From assembly GCF_000341065.1 (NCBI RefSeq), contig NZ_ANAX01000040.1, positions 19,997 to 59,768 on the forward strand: DNA of 39,772 nt, in the 5' to 3' direction. The DNA comes from Nocardiopsis halotolerans DSM 44410. Its GTDB lineage: Bacteria > Actinomycetota > Actinomycetes > Streptosporangiales > Streptosporangiaceae. Below are positions 23,901 through 33,745 of the stretch, in pieces; within the stretch, counting starts at the first letter, position 1, and each line of letters begins with the position of its first letter. The notes beneath the pieces were generated by a model, which did no database searches, was not told the origin of the DNA, and saw nothing but the letters and a program-made list of their open reading frames with translations. The translations under genes were made by a program, and so were the position numbers.

Positions 23901-24081
23901 ACACCGTGTCGGAACGTCTCGGGGTCGATCGGGGCAAAGGTTCCACATCGGCGGGTGGTGTGTGCGCGCAGCGTTACGAGGTCCCGCGTTTCCAGTCGGG
24001 CACCAATCTCCTATTGCGGCTGACCTGGTTGGGCGAGTCGCCCGGGGAATCCCATGGCGGCACGAAAGGATTCCGTGCGAC

Positions 24082-24122
24082 GACGAAGGCGCCACCCCGT
24101 CGTCACGGGATGGCGCCTCGTC
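24082..24122 (-). terminator. terminator after chaplin-like gene 2
   Basis: A long imperfect stem, GGCGCCACCCCGT and ACGGGATGGCGCC with flanking GACGA/TCGTC pairing, 48 bp past the stop of the second chaplin-like gene. Confidence 0.65.
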
Positions 24123-24169
24123 AGGCGGGGCCCGCCGTCCGGCCGACCGGGACGGGCCGCTCCGCGGCT

Positions 24170-24412
24170 TTACCAGTCCTTCACGGTGGCGCCGGAGTCC
24201 ACGCAGCTGCCACCGGCCAGGCCGAGGATGGCGATGCCGTTGCCGCAGACGTTGATCGGCACGTTGACGTCGGCCACGAGCTGGTTCCCACCCAGGATGC
24301 TGCCGTTGCCGGAGGTGAGCACGTTGTCGTCGGCCATGGCCGGAGCGCCGGTGAACAGGACGCCCGCAGCGGCGGCGGTGATGGCACTGGCGGCGAAAGC
24401 CTTCTTCAGCAT
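24170..24412 (-). CDS. chaplin-family secreted protein
   Basis: An 80-residue exported protein. A signal peptide (about residues 1-27, ending APAMA) precedes one short chaplin-like domain: NGSILGGNQLVADVNVPINV, then CGNGIAILGLAGGSC. NVPINVCGN is close to the chaplin VPVNVCGN signature, and the two cysteines are 14 apart. There is no sorting signal, as in short chaplins. Such proteins assemble on the surface of hyphae and spores and make it water-repellent. The ATG at 24412 follows GGGAGA by about 7 nt. It lies 419 bp upstream of another small secreted Cys-pair protein on the same strand, and the pair may act together. Function is by family resemblance only. Confidence 0.82.
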   Translation of the reverse strand: MLKKAFAASAITAAAAGVLFTGAPAMADDNVLTSGNGSILGGNQLVADVNVPINVCGNGIAILGLAGGSCVDSGATVKDW

Positions 24413-24657
24413 GTGGTTTCTCCCGTCGGACCGTTTGGCGTGGGGGGCCAACCGGTCGATACCGTTGACGATGTGTAGGTCAGCGAACACACGTCGTGTT
24501 CGGTCACCATTTAGCCATACTCACTCCCTCCGCGTGGCCAAAACGCGGAAGTGTTTCACGACCATGACCTGGAAGTATCGCCTTCAGTGAGCATCCATGT
24601 CCGACATGTAGACCATAACTGGAAGCTCTTCGGCCCCTTAATGTGACACACGACACA

Positions 24658-26250
24658 TCAGCGCCCGGGGGTGTCTCCCGTTCCCTCCGTCCCGCTCTCG
24701 ACAGAGGTGTCGGCCGTGTCGGTCCTCCCGTTTTCCTGGAACGTGTCCGCCCCGCCGTCCGGCCGTTCGAAGGTGGGCCGTCCGGACCCCGCGGGCCCGG
24801 GTCGACGGGTCAGGGTCGCGCGGGTCGCCCAGCGCTCCGTGCCCGCCGAGGGCACCCGGGCCCGGCGCCCGTACTCCACCAGCGCGTCGAGGAAGCGGCG
24901 CGCCTCCCCCGCCTCGCGTCCGGGGGCCTCGGCGCGCACCGGCCCCGGGGGCGTGTCCACGTCCACCGTGACTCGGCCCGTGAAGCGGGACAGCGGCCCC
25001 GCCACCAGACGCGCCGCCTGCACGCGTTCCACCGGGACGACCTCCGTCACCGTGCAGAACAGGCCGCGGGTGCTGACGAAGAGGCGCTCGTCCACGCCCA
25101 CCATGCTCGGCACCGGGCTGCGGTTGGGCACCAGCGGCACGTACGCCGCCTCGCTCTCCGGGAACAGTTCGTTGACCAGGGCGAAGGCCGTGCGGCGCGG
25201 AGCCACGGGCAGCAGGGTCGCCGAGTCGCCCTGGCGCGCGCCCGCGTAACCGGCGACGTTGGCCTCGACCCGCGCCACGCCCAGGGCACGCCAGAGGAGG
25301 GGCTCGACCACGCGCACGGCCTGCACGCGCCCCGGAGGGACCGTCTGCATGCGCCGCTGGAACATGCCGTAGCGCAGGCGCAGGCCGTCGGAGGACAGGG
25401 AGGCGTAGTAGTCGGTGTAGCGGGTCAGGGGTCCCCAGAAGTGGCGTAGCAACCCCAGGGTGAGCGGGAGGATCGCGCCCACCACGCCGAACTCCACGAA
25501 CACCACGCCCGCGGTGGCGAGCATGAGAAGCACGATGAAGGACAGCAGGATCGGCACGCGGAAGGTGAGCGCGCCGAGCAGCAGCACGAACGGCAGCCGG
25601 TAGAACGGCCACTCCGGGGCCTCCGGCGAACGCCCGGGGAGTCCGGCGGCGTGCGCGAGGATGGCCACCCGCATGCGTTCGGCCAGGGGCCGGTGCAGGC
25701 AGCGCAGGCGGATCGCGCTCCCGTCGCCGCCCGCCATCTCGATCCGGAGTTCGGCCAGGCCGAACACCTGCATGAACAGGGGTCGCACCACGTCCACCGC
25801 CTGGAGGCGGCTGAGCGGGACCTCGCGCGAACCGCGCAGCACCAGGCCGCTGTGGACCACCAGGTGGTCCTCGCGCAGGCCGAAGGTGCCGTACCACCAC
25901 GTGGGCAGGGCGTAGGCCAGGGTGCCGAAGACGACGGCCACCGTCATCACCACGACCCACGCGTAGCCGAAGGAGTTGAGGATCGGGCCGGCCAGCGCCA
26001 CGAACACGAGCGTCACCGCGACGACCTGGATCGGGATGGTCATCCAGTGCGCGCGGAACACGCCCGCGGTGACGTCGTCCTCCGGCCGTCGGCGCTGGAC
26101 CGGCGGTGGCCGCCATCCCACGGACGGCGGCAGGAGGGTGGGCGCCTGCGGGGCGGGGGTCGCTCCCCCGGGCACGGCCCAGACGCCCTGGGCGCCCTGC
26201 CCCGGACGACCGTGCGGCGGTTCCTGTGGCGGCTGCGTCGGTCCGTGCAC
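24658..26250 (-). CDS. PH-domain (YdbT/DUF304-like) membrane protein
   Basis: A 530-residue multi-pass membrane protein with repeated bacterial PH (bPH2, DUF304) domains, similar in layout to YdbT of Bacillus. A Pro-rich N-terminus (1-60) is followed by a helix pair (about 68-118). The first PH domain (about 120-195) shows REVPLSRLQAVDVVRPLFMQ. A second helix pair lies at about 215-270. A second PH domain (about 285-355) shows MQTVPPGRVQAVRVVEPLLW, and a third, weaker copy shows TEVVPVERVQAARLV. The last 60 residues are disordered. The GTG start at 26250 is directly adjacent to the stop of the upstream gene (TAAGTG), so translation is coupled. Function is unknown. Confidence 0.88.
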   Translation of the reverse strand: MHGPTQPPQEPPHGRPGQGAQGVWAVPGGATPAPQAPTLLPPSVGWRPPPVQRRRPEDDVTAGVFRAHWMTIPIQVVAVTLVFVALAGPILNSFGYAWVVVMTVAVVFGTLAYALPTWWYGTFGLREDHLVVHSGLVLRGSREVPLSRLQAVDVVRPLFMQVFGLAELRIEMAGGDGSAIRLRCLHRPLAERMRVAILAHAAGLPGRSPEAPEWPFYRLPFVLLLGALTFRVPILLSFIVLLMLATAGVVFVEFGVVGAILPLTLGLLRHFWGPLTRYTDYYASLSSDGLRLRYGMFQRRMQTVPPGRVQAVRVVEPLLWRALGVARVEANVAGYAGARQGDSATLLPVAPRRTAFALVNELFPESEAAYVPLVPNRSPVPSMVGVDERLFVSTRGLFCTVTEVVPVERVQAARLVAGPLSRFTGRVTVDVDTPPGPVRAEAPGREAGEARRFLDALVEYGRRARVPSAGTERWATRATLTRRPGPAGSGRPTFERPDGGADTFQENGRTDTADTSVESGTEGTGDTPGR

Positions 26251-26787
26251 TTACAACCCCGTAGAGAAGCTCTCACTGCGCGCCGCGAGCCGGTCGCGCA
26301 TCCGGACGGCCTCGGCGAGCGGAAGCCCGACCACCCGCGTGTCGGCGGTGCTCGCGGCGGTCCGCACCTGCACGGTGGCGATGCCGAGGGCCTGTTCGAG
26401 GAGGTCGGCCGTGACGTCCACGACCTGCATCCGGCCGTAGGGGATGACCACCAGCTGCCGGACGAACACGCCGTAGGTCAGGTAGAGCTCCTCGGCGCCC
26501 TCCGTGTACCCCCACGACCCGCGGAAGAGGCCCGCCAGGATCCAGCCGGTGACGAGTACCGCCAGGGCCAGCACCGCCCAGGCGGCGCCCCAGTACCAGG
26601 AGGCCCACACGGACAGCAGCACGGCGCCCCCGCCTCCGACGATCAGGCAGAGCACACCCACCACGATGCGGCGGTACCAGGCCAGGGCTGGTGACACGCG
26701 GCTCCAGGAGGCGCTCGCCGGTGGCGAGAACGCCGCGTCGATCGGCCGGGACGGGCGCGTCGGTGGTGTCGGGTCACTGGTCTCCAC
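26251..26787 (-). CDS. small PH-domain (DUF304) membrane protein
   Basis: A 178-residue protein: a Pro/Ser-rich N-terminus, two transmembrane helices (about residues 40-82), and one bPH2 domain (about 85-170) with VIPYGRMQVVDVTADLLEQA. The 530-residue PH protein follows immediately, and the pair matches the ydbS-ydbT arrangement in Bacillus. The start is uncertain. I chose GTG at 26787 because the protein-like sequence begins there, but no clear ribosome-binding site is visible. Upstream sequence to 27116 looks noncoding. Function is unknown. Confidence 0.8.
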   Translation of the reverse strand: METSDPTPPTRPSRPIDAAFSPPASASWSRVSPALAWYRRIVVGVLCLIVGGGGAVLLSVWASWYWGAAWAVLALAVLVTGWILAGLFRGSWGYTEGAEELYLTYGVFVRQLVVIPYGRMQVVDVTADLLEQALGIATVQVRTAASTADTRVVGLPLAEAVRMRDRLAARSESFSTGL

Positions 26788-27116
26788 GGAGTCAGTCAAC
26801 CATCCGGAGGCAAGCACGGGCCGACCGACGCGGCGCGAAGGCGAAGTCGGACGAAATACTGTTTTCCGCCCACCCCGGATCGCCCCGCGGAACCGCCGGG
26901 GTTCGTGTGCCCGCCAGGGTCCGAGGAAGCTGGCGGACCGACCGCGTACGGTCCCGGTGTGGTCACCGCGGCCTGACCCCGAACGCACGGGGCGGAACCC
27001 ACGCGTCACGCCAGGAGCGCTTCCGGCCAGCCGCTGGGCGGTGTTTTTTGGACCTCCGCTCCGCTTCGGTCCGTGTTCGGGCGCCCACAAGCTGAGACCG
27101 GTTCAAAGAACAGAAC
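26788..27116. other. 329-bp intergenic region with hairpin element
   Basis: No gene is seen. It holds copy B of the 23-nt hairpin element at 27050-27072 next to a T6 run, and a weak GGTTC/GAACC hairpin overlapping the DUF3180 stop. Confidence 0.5.
27050..27072. repeat. 23-nt hairpin element, copy B
   Basis: GGACC and GGTCC arms enclose TCCGCTCCGCTTC, preceded by TTTTTT on the plus strand. It agrees with the copy at 2104-2126 in 19 of 23 positions, with a compensating change in the stem. It is 45 bp beyond the DUF3180 stop. Confidence 0.5.
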
Positions 27117-27599
27117 CTAGGCGGTACCGGGCGGTTCGTCGTCCTCGTCGTCGGGGACGCGGCAGGCGCGCTCCAGGTACAGGGCGGCGGCCAACAGCAG
27201 CCCGGACGCCAGGGCCGTGCCCAGCGCGGTCAGGAAGACCTCCCGGTGCACGGGCAGCACCAGCGTGTCCGACACCGACAGGGCCATTCCCGCGAAGAAT
27301 CCCGCCGCCAGCGAAGCGAACAGCGCACTGGCCTTGGCCAGGGCGACCAGGCGGGCGGCGCTGAGCGGCTGCATCGGTTCGGTGCCCGGCGCCCGGCGGA
27401 TGCGCCGCCGGGTCCGTCCCGCCGTGTACCCCTCGGCGACCGCGAGCAGCAGCAGGGTCGGGATCGCCGACCACGGCAGCACCAGCAGTCCCGGCAGGGA
27501 GTTGGTGATCAGCAGGCCCACGAGGGCGCCGACCACCGCCAGCACGGACGGAACACGCCACCCGGTGGGACGCATCCGCCTCTCGTCGTCCTCGGGCAT
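27117..27599 (-). CDS. DUF3180 membrane protein
   Basis: A 160-residue integral membrane protein with four predicted helices (about residues 15-35, 38-58, 85-108 and 118-140) and an acidic tail (PDDEDDEPPG). DUF3180 proteins are regularly encoded after folK in actinobacteria (Rv3605c in M. tuberculosis), but no function is known. The ATG at 27599 shares one base with the folK stop (TGATG), so it is translationally coupled. It is the last gene of the folate operon. Confidence 0.92.
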   Translation of the reverse strand: MPEDDERRMRPTGWRVPSVLAVVGALVGLLITNSLPGLLVLPWSAIPTLLLLAVAEGYTAGRTRRRIRRAPGTEPMQPLSAARLVALAKASALFASLAAGFFAGMALSVSDTLVLPVHREVFLTALGTALASGLLLAAALYLERACRVPDDEDDEPPGTA

Positions 27600-28138
27600 C
27601 AGCCCCGTGCCCCCTCGTCCGGCAGTCTCAGCCGCAGGTCCGCACGCTCGTACAACCGCTGCTCACCCGTGGTGTCCGCCGCCCTCACGCCGTCCAGCAG
27701 CTCGGCCACCGGGCCGTGCCCGGGAAGCCGCGCGAGGGGATCGGCGTCCAGCCACGGCTGGAGCACGAACGCCCTCAGGTGAGCGCGCGGGTGCGGCAGG
27801 GTCAGCTCGGGGTCGTCGTCGCGCACGTCCCCGAACACGATGAGGTCCACGTCCAGCGTGCGCGGCCCCCACCGGACCTCCCGGACCCGGTCGAAGGCCC
27901 GCTCGGCGGCGTGGGCGCGTTCCAGCAGGCCCCGGGGCGTGTCACCCGAGTCCACGACGAGGACCGCGTTGAGGAAGGCGCCCTGTTCGGGCCCGCCCAC
28001 GGGCTCGGTCTCGTAGACGGGGGACACCGCCACCGGGACCGGCGCGTCCGCACCGCCCAGCAGCGTGTCCACGGCGCCCTGGAGGGTCGCCATCCGGTCC
28101 CCGAGGTTGGAGCCCAGGGCGAGTACGGCCCGCGTCAC
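27599..28138 (-). CDS. folK: HPPK, 6-hydroxymethyl-dihydropterin pyrophosphokinase
   Basis: A 179-residue enzyme that transfers pyrophosphate from ATP to 6-hydroxymethyl-7,8-dihydropterin in folate synthesis. The N-terminus is AVLALGSNLGDRMATLQGAV. VYETEPVGGPEQGAFLNAV forms the pterin-side segment. The signature FDRVREVRWGPRTLDVDLI (about 82-100) carries the two metal-binding Asp residues. The C-terminus beyond PLARLPGHG is a lineage-specific extension. The GTG start at 28138 overlaps the folB stop by 4 bases (GTGA), with GGGGAG 5 nt upstream. The next gene, DUF3180, also overlaps. Confidence 0.95.
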   Translation of the reverse strand: MTRAVLALGSNLGDRMATLQGAVDTLLGGADAPVPVAVSPVYETEPVGGPEQGAFLNAVLVVDSGDTPRGLLERAHAAERAFDRVREVRWGPRTLDVDLIVFGDVRDDDPELTLPHPRAHLRAFVLQPWLDADPLARLPGHGPVAELLDGVRAADTTGEQRLYERADLRLRLPDEGARG

Positions 28139-28563
28139 GTCCGCTCCCCGGGGTCCGCCGGGTCCCTGGGGTCCCCGAGGTCACCGGGTTCACGCCGCGG
28201 CTCCCCACGGTCGCGGGTGACGGTGACCGCCACGTCCGCGAACTCGTGCTCGATGGGTGCCGACGGCTTGTGCACCGTCACCTCCACCCGCTCGACCAGC
28301 GGTTCGGCCAGGCACTCCCCGGCCAGCCTCTCGGCGAGGGTCTCGATCAGGTTGACCGGTTCCCCCGTCACGATCGCGACCAGCCGGTCGGCGAGCAGGC
28401 CGTAGTGGACGGTGTCGGCCACGTCGTCCGAGGCAGCCGCCGGTGCGGCGTCCAGGTGGAGCACCGCGTCGACCACGAAGTCCTGGCCCTCCCGGCGTTC
28501 GAAGTCGAACACGCCGTGGTGACCGCGGGCCCGCAGGCCGCGGAGCGCGACGCGGTCACGCAT
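28135..28563 (-). CDS. folB: dihydroneopterin aldolase FolB
   Basis: A 142-residue enzyme that splits dihydroneopterin into 6-hydroxymethyl-dihydropterin and glycolaldehyde. MRDRVALRGLRARGHHGVFD (residues 1-20) holds the pterin-pocket motif GHHGVFDFER. The Tyr region VHYGLLADRLVAIV follows. LIETLAERLAGECL carries the conserved Glu, and VTVHKPSAPI carries the catalytic Lys. The C-terminal 20 residues are a charged Gly/Asp/Pro tail beyond the usual end. The ATG at 28563 overlaps the NTF2 gene stop (TGATG). Order and overlaps place it in the folP-NTF2-folB-folK operon. Confidence 0.94.
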   Translation of the reverse strand: MRDRVALRGLRARGHHGVFDFERREGQDFVVDAVLHLDAAPAAASDDVADTVHYGLLADRLVAIVTGEPVNLIETLAERLAGECLAEPLVERVEVTVHKPSAPIEHEFADVAVTVTRDRGEPRREPGDLGDPRDPADPGERT

Positions 28564-29012
28564 CAGGCCTCGACCTCTCCTTCGTCCTCTTCCTCCTCCA
28601 TCAGCACGGGCGAGGCGTGGTGCGACCACAGCCGCCATCCCTGGTCGGTGTACACGAACAGGTTGGTGGTCACCACCTGGCCGCCCGCGACGAAGCCGGG
28701 ACTGTCCTCCTCGGCGGTCAGCACGTTCTCCTCACACGTCACCATGGCGATGTCGCCGCCGACGCCGACGTGGGTCTCGGTGAGCACGTACTGGATGTAG
28801 GTGACGTTGGCCATGATCAGCGACCAGGCGCGCATGATCTCGGTGCGCCCGCGCAGCAGCGGCCAGCCGGGGTTCACGCACACCAGGTCGGGTGCCTCGT
28901 GCTCCTCCGCCCACACACTGCGCATCAGGTCGATGTCGCCGTTCTCGATGGCGCTGTAGAACTGCGCGTTGGCCTCCGCCACGCGCTCCATGACCTCCTG
29001 GCGTGACTTCAC
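28563..29012 (-). CDS. NTF2-like (SnoaL-type) protein in folate operon
   Basis: A 149-residue cytoplasmic protein with the NTF2-like cone fold: helix VMERVAEANAQFYSAIENGD (about residues 7-26), then IDLMRSVWAEEHEAPDLVCV, then GRTEIMRAWSLI, then beta strands, and an acidic tail (EEEEDEGEVEA). NTF2-like proteins are enzymes or binding domains, and no function is assigned to this one. The GTG at 29012 overlaps the folP stop by 4 bases, and its own stop overlaps the folB ATG. It is locked into the operon, which suggests a role in or near folate synthesis. This is inference. Confidence 0.9.
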   Translation of the reverse strand: MKSRQEVMERVAEANAQFYSAIENGDIDLMRSVWAEEHEAPDLVCVNPGWPLLRGRTEIMRAWSLIMANVTYIQYVLTETHVGVGGDIAMVTCEENVLTAEEDSPGFVAGGQVVTTNLFVYTDQGWRLWSHHASPVLMEEEEDEGEVEA

Positions 29013-29908
29013 AGGCCGCCCCGGTCCATCGGCTCGGCACGTCCCTCGTCCAGGCGGGCACCCCCGTCGGACCAGGCCGCGGCCACGCGGACGGCGTCGG
29101 CGTTGGGGCGGACGTCGTGCACCCGCACGGCCCACGCGCCCCGGTCCGCGGACAGGGTGGTGACGGCCGCGGTGGCGGCGTCGCACTCGGTGAAGGGACG
29201 TTCCTTGGGGTCGCTGAGCAGACGGCTCAGGAAGCGCTTACGCGATCCGGCCACCAGCACCGGACGGCCGAGTTCGTGAAAGCGTTCGAGGTCGTGGAGC
29301 AGCGCCCAGTTGTGTGCCTGCTCGGGGCGCTTGGAGAATCCCAACCCGGGGTCCAGAACGATCTGGCCGGGGTCGACACCTGCACTGATCATGGCCTCCA
29401 TACGGTCGCGGAGCTCATCGAGGACCTCCTGGACGACATCCGTGTACACGGCACGGCTCTGCATGTCATGACTATGCCCACGCCAGTGCATCAACACGTA
29501 GGCAACGCCGGAAGAGGCCACGAGTCGGGCCATGGCCGGGTCGGCCATACCGCCGCTGACGTCGTTGACGAGGACGGCTCCGGCCTCCACCGCCCTCTCG
29601 GCGACCTCGGCGCGCATGGTGTCGACGCTGACGGCGACACCGCGCGCGGCGAGTTCGCGCACGACCGGTTCGACCCTGCGCAGCTCCTCCTCCGCGGAGA
29701 CGCGCTGCGCGCCGGGGCGGGTGGATTCACCGCCCACGTCGACGATGTCGGCGCCCTCCTCGACCAGGCGCGTCCCGTGTTCGATCGCCCTGCCGGGATC
29801 GAACCACGCCCCGCCGTCGGAGAAGGAGTCGGGGGTGACGTTCACGACCCCCATGACCAGACACCGCCCGCGGTCGGGCAGTCCCGGAAGTGTGTGTTTC
29901 GGCCCCAT
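29009..29908 (-). CDS. folP: dihydropteroate synthase FolP
   Basis: A 299-residue TIM-barrel enzyme joining p-aminobenzoate to dihydropterin pyrophosphate, the sulfonamide target. VMGVVNVTPDSFSDGG (about residues 19-34) forms loop 1, with VDVGGESTRPGA (about 57-68), LVNDVSGG, and the C-terminal AGSRKRFL carrying the conserved Lys-Arg for PABA and phosphate. The ATG at 29908 was chosen over a GTG three codons upstream because TAGGGT lies 7 nt before it; AGGGTG could also serve as a ribosome-binding site. It starts a cluster of five genes with 1-4 nt overlaps and is separated from folE by 232 bp, so the fol genes are probably two transcription units. Confidence 0.97.
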   Translation of the reverse strand: MGPKHTLPGLPDRGRCLVMGVVNVTPDSFSDGGAWFDPGRAIEHGTRLVEEGADIVDVGGESTRPGAQRVSAEEELRRVEPVVRELAARGVAVSVDTMRAEVAERAVEAGAVLVNDVSGGMADPAMARLVASSGVAYVLMHWRGHSHDMQSRAVYTDVVQEVLDELRDRMEAMISAGVDPGQIVLDPGLGFSKRPEQAHNWALLHDLERFHELGRPVLVAGSRKRFLSRLLSDPKERPFTECDAATAAVTTLSADRGAWAVRVHDVRPNADAVRVAAAWSDGGARLDEGRAEPMDRGGL

Positions 29909-29915
29909 GGGAATC

Positions 29916-29921
29916 ACCCTA
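29916..29921 (-). promoter_or_regulatory. -10 element of folP, leaderless start likely
   Basis: TAGGGT on the minus strand ends 7 nt before the folP ATG. The same bases also contain an AGGGTG that could act as a ribosome-binding site, so the two readings compete. Confidence 0.4.
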
Positions 29922-30140
29922 CGCGTACGTGGGTGCGCCGGAGGTGGGAGGGCTTCGCGTCATTCCCCACACGATCGGTAGGAGAATTCCCTCCCCGCCC
30001 GTCCCGGTCCCCGAACGTCCACTCCGGGGAGGACCCGGGGAGGACGGCTCGGGCTTCCCAAGTACCCGGGCGGGGGGGAGGCACCGCGCGGAACGCCGTC
30101 GGGGGGGGCGGTGGCACGCCCCCGGGCGGGCGACGGCGGG

Positions 30141-30739
30141 CTAGCGGCGGTCGAGGATCAGACTCATCGCCTCGGAGCGGGTCCGGTCGCTGCTGCGGAA
30201 GATGCCCCGCACCGCCGAGGTGACGGTCTTGGCCCCGGGCTTGCGCACGCCGCGCATGGTCATGCACAGGTGCTCGGCCTCGACCACGACGATCACACCG
30301 CGCGGCTGAAGGTGCTCCATGATCGCGTCGGAGACCTGGCCGGTGAGCCGTTCCTGCACCTGCGGGCGGCGCGCGTACACGTCCACCAGGCGGGCGAGCT
30401 TGCTCAGGCCGGTGATACGCCCGTCGGCCCCGGGGATGTAGCCCACGTGCGCCACCCCGTAGAACGGCACCAGGTGGTGCTCGCACGTGGAGTAGAGCTC
30501 GATGTCCTTGACCATGACCATCTCCTCGTGGTCGGCCTCGAACACCGTGGTCAGCACGTCACCGGGCTTCTGGCCCAGCCCCGCGAACTGCTCCTCGTAG
30601 GCCCTGGCGACCCGCTCGGGGGTCTTGACCAGGCCGTCGCGGTCGGGGTCCTCACCGATCGCGATCAGGATCTCGCGGACGGCGCGCTCGATGCGCAGTC
30701 GGTCCACGGACCTGGGGGGCAGTTCCTCGTCAGCCGCTG

Positions 30740-30743
<4 letters not shown>
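30141..30743 (-). CDS. folE: GTP cyclohydrolase I FolE
   Basis: A 200-residue homodecameric zinc enzyme converting GTP to dihydroneopterin triphosphate, the entry to folate synthesis. The core shows [20 protein letters not shown] (CEHH with the zinc Cys and His), the [20 protein letters not shown] segment, and the second zinc Cys in [11 protein letters not shown]. Length is normal. The GTG at 30743 overlaps the ftsH stop by 4 bases, with GGGAG about 8 nt upstream, so it is coupled to ftsH. The 232-bp gap to folP is C-rich in the mRNA sense and holds G-run tracts on the plus strand. Confidence 0.97.
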
Positions 30744-32773
<2,030 letters not shown>

Positions 32774-33053
32774 GTGAGCGGAACCCTGTCGGGTCCGTCC
32801 CTCCTGACCAGGCCGACCCACCCCAGAGGACTTTCCGAAGCAGGACCTATCGGACACGTGGTTCCCCGCGATGCCGCCGGGAAATTCGACGGTACACCTC
32901 GCACCGTCGAGCGGGCACACCCGCGCGACGACGGACGGGAACCGTCATGGAAGCAACGACGACACACCGCCGTGTTGTTCCCGTGGCGATTCCCACAGTC
33001 CCCGCGCCGTCGTCGTGCGGCCCCGAGCGGACCGCACGACGGCGGCACCCTCC

Positions 33054-33608
33054 CTAGTGCTCGTAGACGTGCGGGGCGAGGGTGCCGATGAACGGCAGGT
33101 TGCGGTACTTCTCGGCGTAGTCGAGGCCGTACCCGATGATGAACTCGTTGGGCAGGTCGAAGCCGACGTACTTGACGTCGAGGTCGACGTCGAAGGCCAG
33201 CGGCTTGCGGACCATGGTGCAGACCTCCACCGAGCGGGGGCCGCGCGACTTCAGGTTGCCGATCAGCCAGGACAGGGTCAGCCCCGAGTCGATGACGTCC
33301 TCGACGATGAGGACGTCGCGGTCCTTGATGTCGGTCTCCAGGTCCTTGAGGATGCGGACCACTCCGGAGGAGGTCGTCCCGGCCCCGTAGGAGGAGACGG
33401 CCATCCAGTCCATGGAGACGGGGGTGTGCAGCGCTCGCGCGAGGTCGGCCATGACCATGACCGCGCCCTTGAGCACACCGACGATGAGCAGGTCCCTGTC
33501 CGCGTAGTCGGCGTCGATCCGCGCGCCGAGCTCCGCCAGGCGCGCCTTGATCTCTTCCTCGGTGACCAGGACCTTCTCCAGATCCTGACCCATGTCTTTG
33601 GCGTCCAC
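33054..33608 (-). CDS. hpt: hypoxanthine-guanine phosphoribosyltransferase
   Basis: A 184-residue type I PRTase that salvages hypoxanthine and guanine to IMP and GMP with [24 protein letters not shown] (about residues 41-60) forms the flexible-loop approach. The PRPP motif is [20 protein letters not shown] (about 98-117) with the EDxxDSG core. [20 protein letters not shown] follows, then the purine-binding [18 protein letters not shown]. The GTG at 33608 was chosen because GAGGA is 7 nt upstream; the ATG two codons earlier (33614) has its ribosome-binding site too close. It lies downstream of tilS on the same strand, a pairing conserved in bacteria, with a gap of about 137 bp. Confidence 0.95.
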   Translation of the reverse strand: MDAKDMGQDLEKVLVTEEEIKARLAELGARIDADYADRDLLIVGVLKGAVMVMADLARALHTPVSMDWMAVSSYGAGTTSSGVVRILKDLETDIKDRDVLIVEDVIDSGLTLSWLIGNLKSRGPRSVEVCTMVRKPLAFDVDLDVKYVGFDLPNEFIIGYGLDYAEKYRNLPFIGTLAPHVYEH

Positions 33609-33745
33609 GCTCATGTCCTCGCTGCTGGGTTCCCCGTTTGCGGCAACCAGGATAAACGTGCCGAACACGGCGACGGCGCCAGACCATGCCCCCGCCCTTC
33701 CGAAAACGGTGCGCCTCCGGGCGGACACACCGCTCGTACCGGGGT

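Larger units (their letters stand above)
23751..24169. other. 419-bp intergenic region between chaplin-like genes
   Basis: It holds the promoter of chaplin-like gene 1 (23872-23900), a leader of about 110 nt, and the terminator of chaplin-like gene 2 (24082-24122). No other gene is seen. Confidence 0.5.

Noticed and set aside
27041-27072. Intrinsic terminator of the DUF3180 operon
   Set aside because: The T6 run is on the wrong side of the hairpin for the minus-strand transcript, which would read hairpin then A6.
30060-30135. G-quadruplex control element between folP and folE
   Set aside because: G runs exist on the plus strand, but they are irregular and antisense to the mRNA; nothing beyond base composition supports a function.
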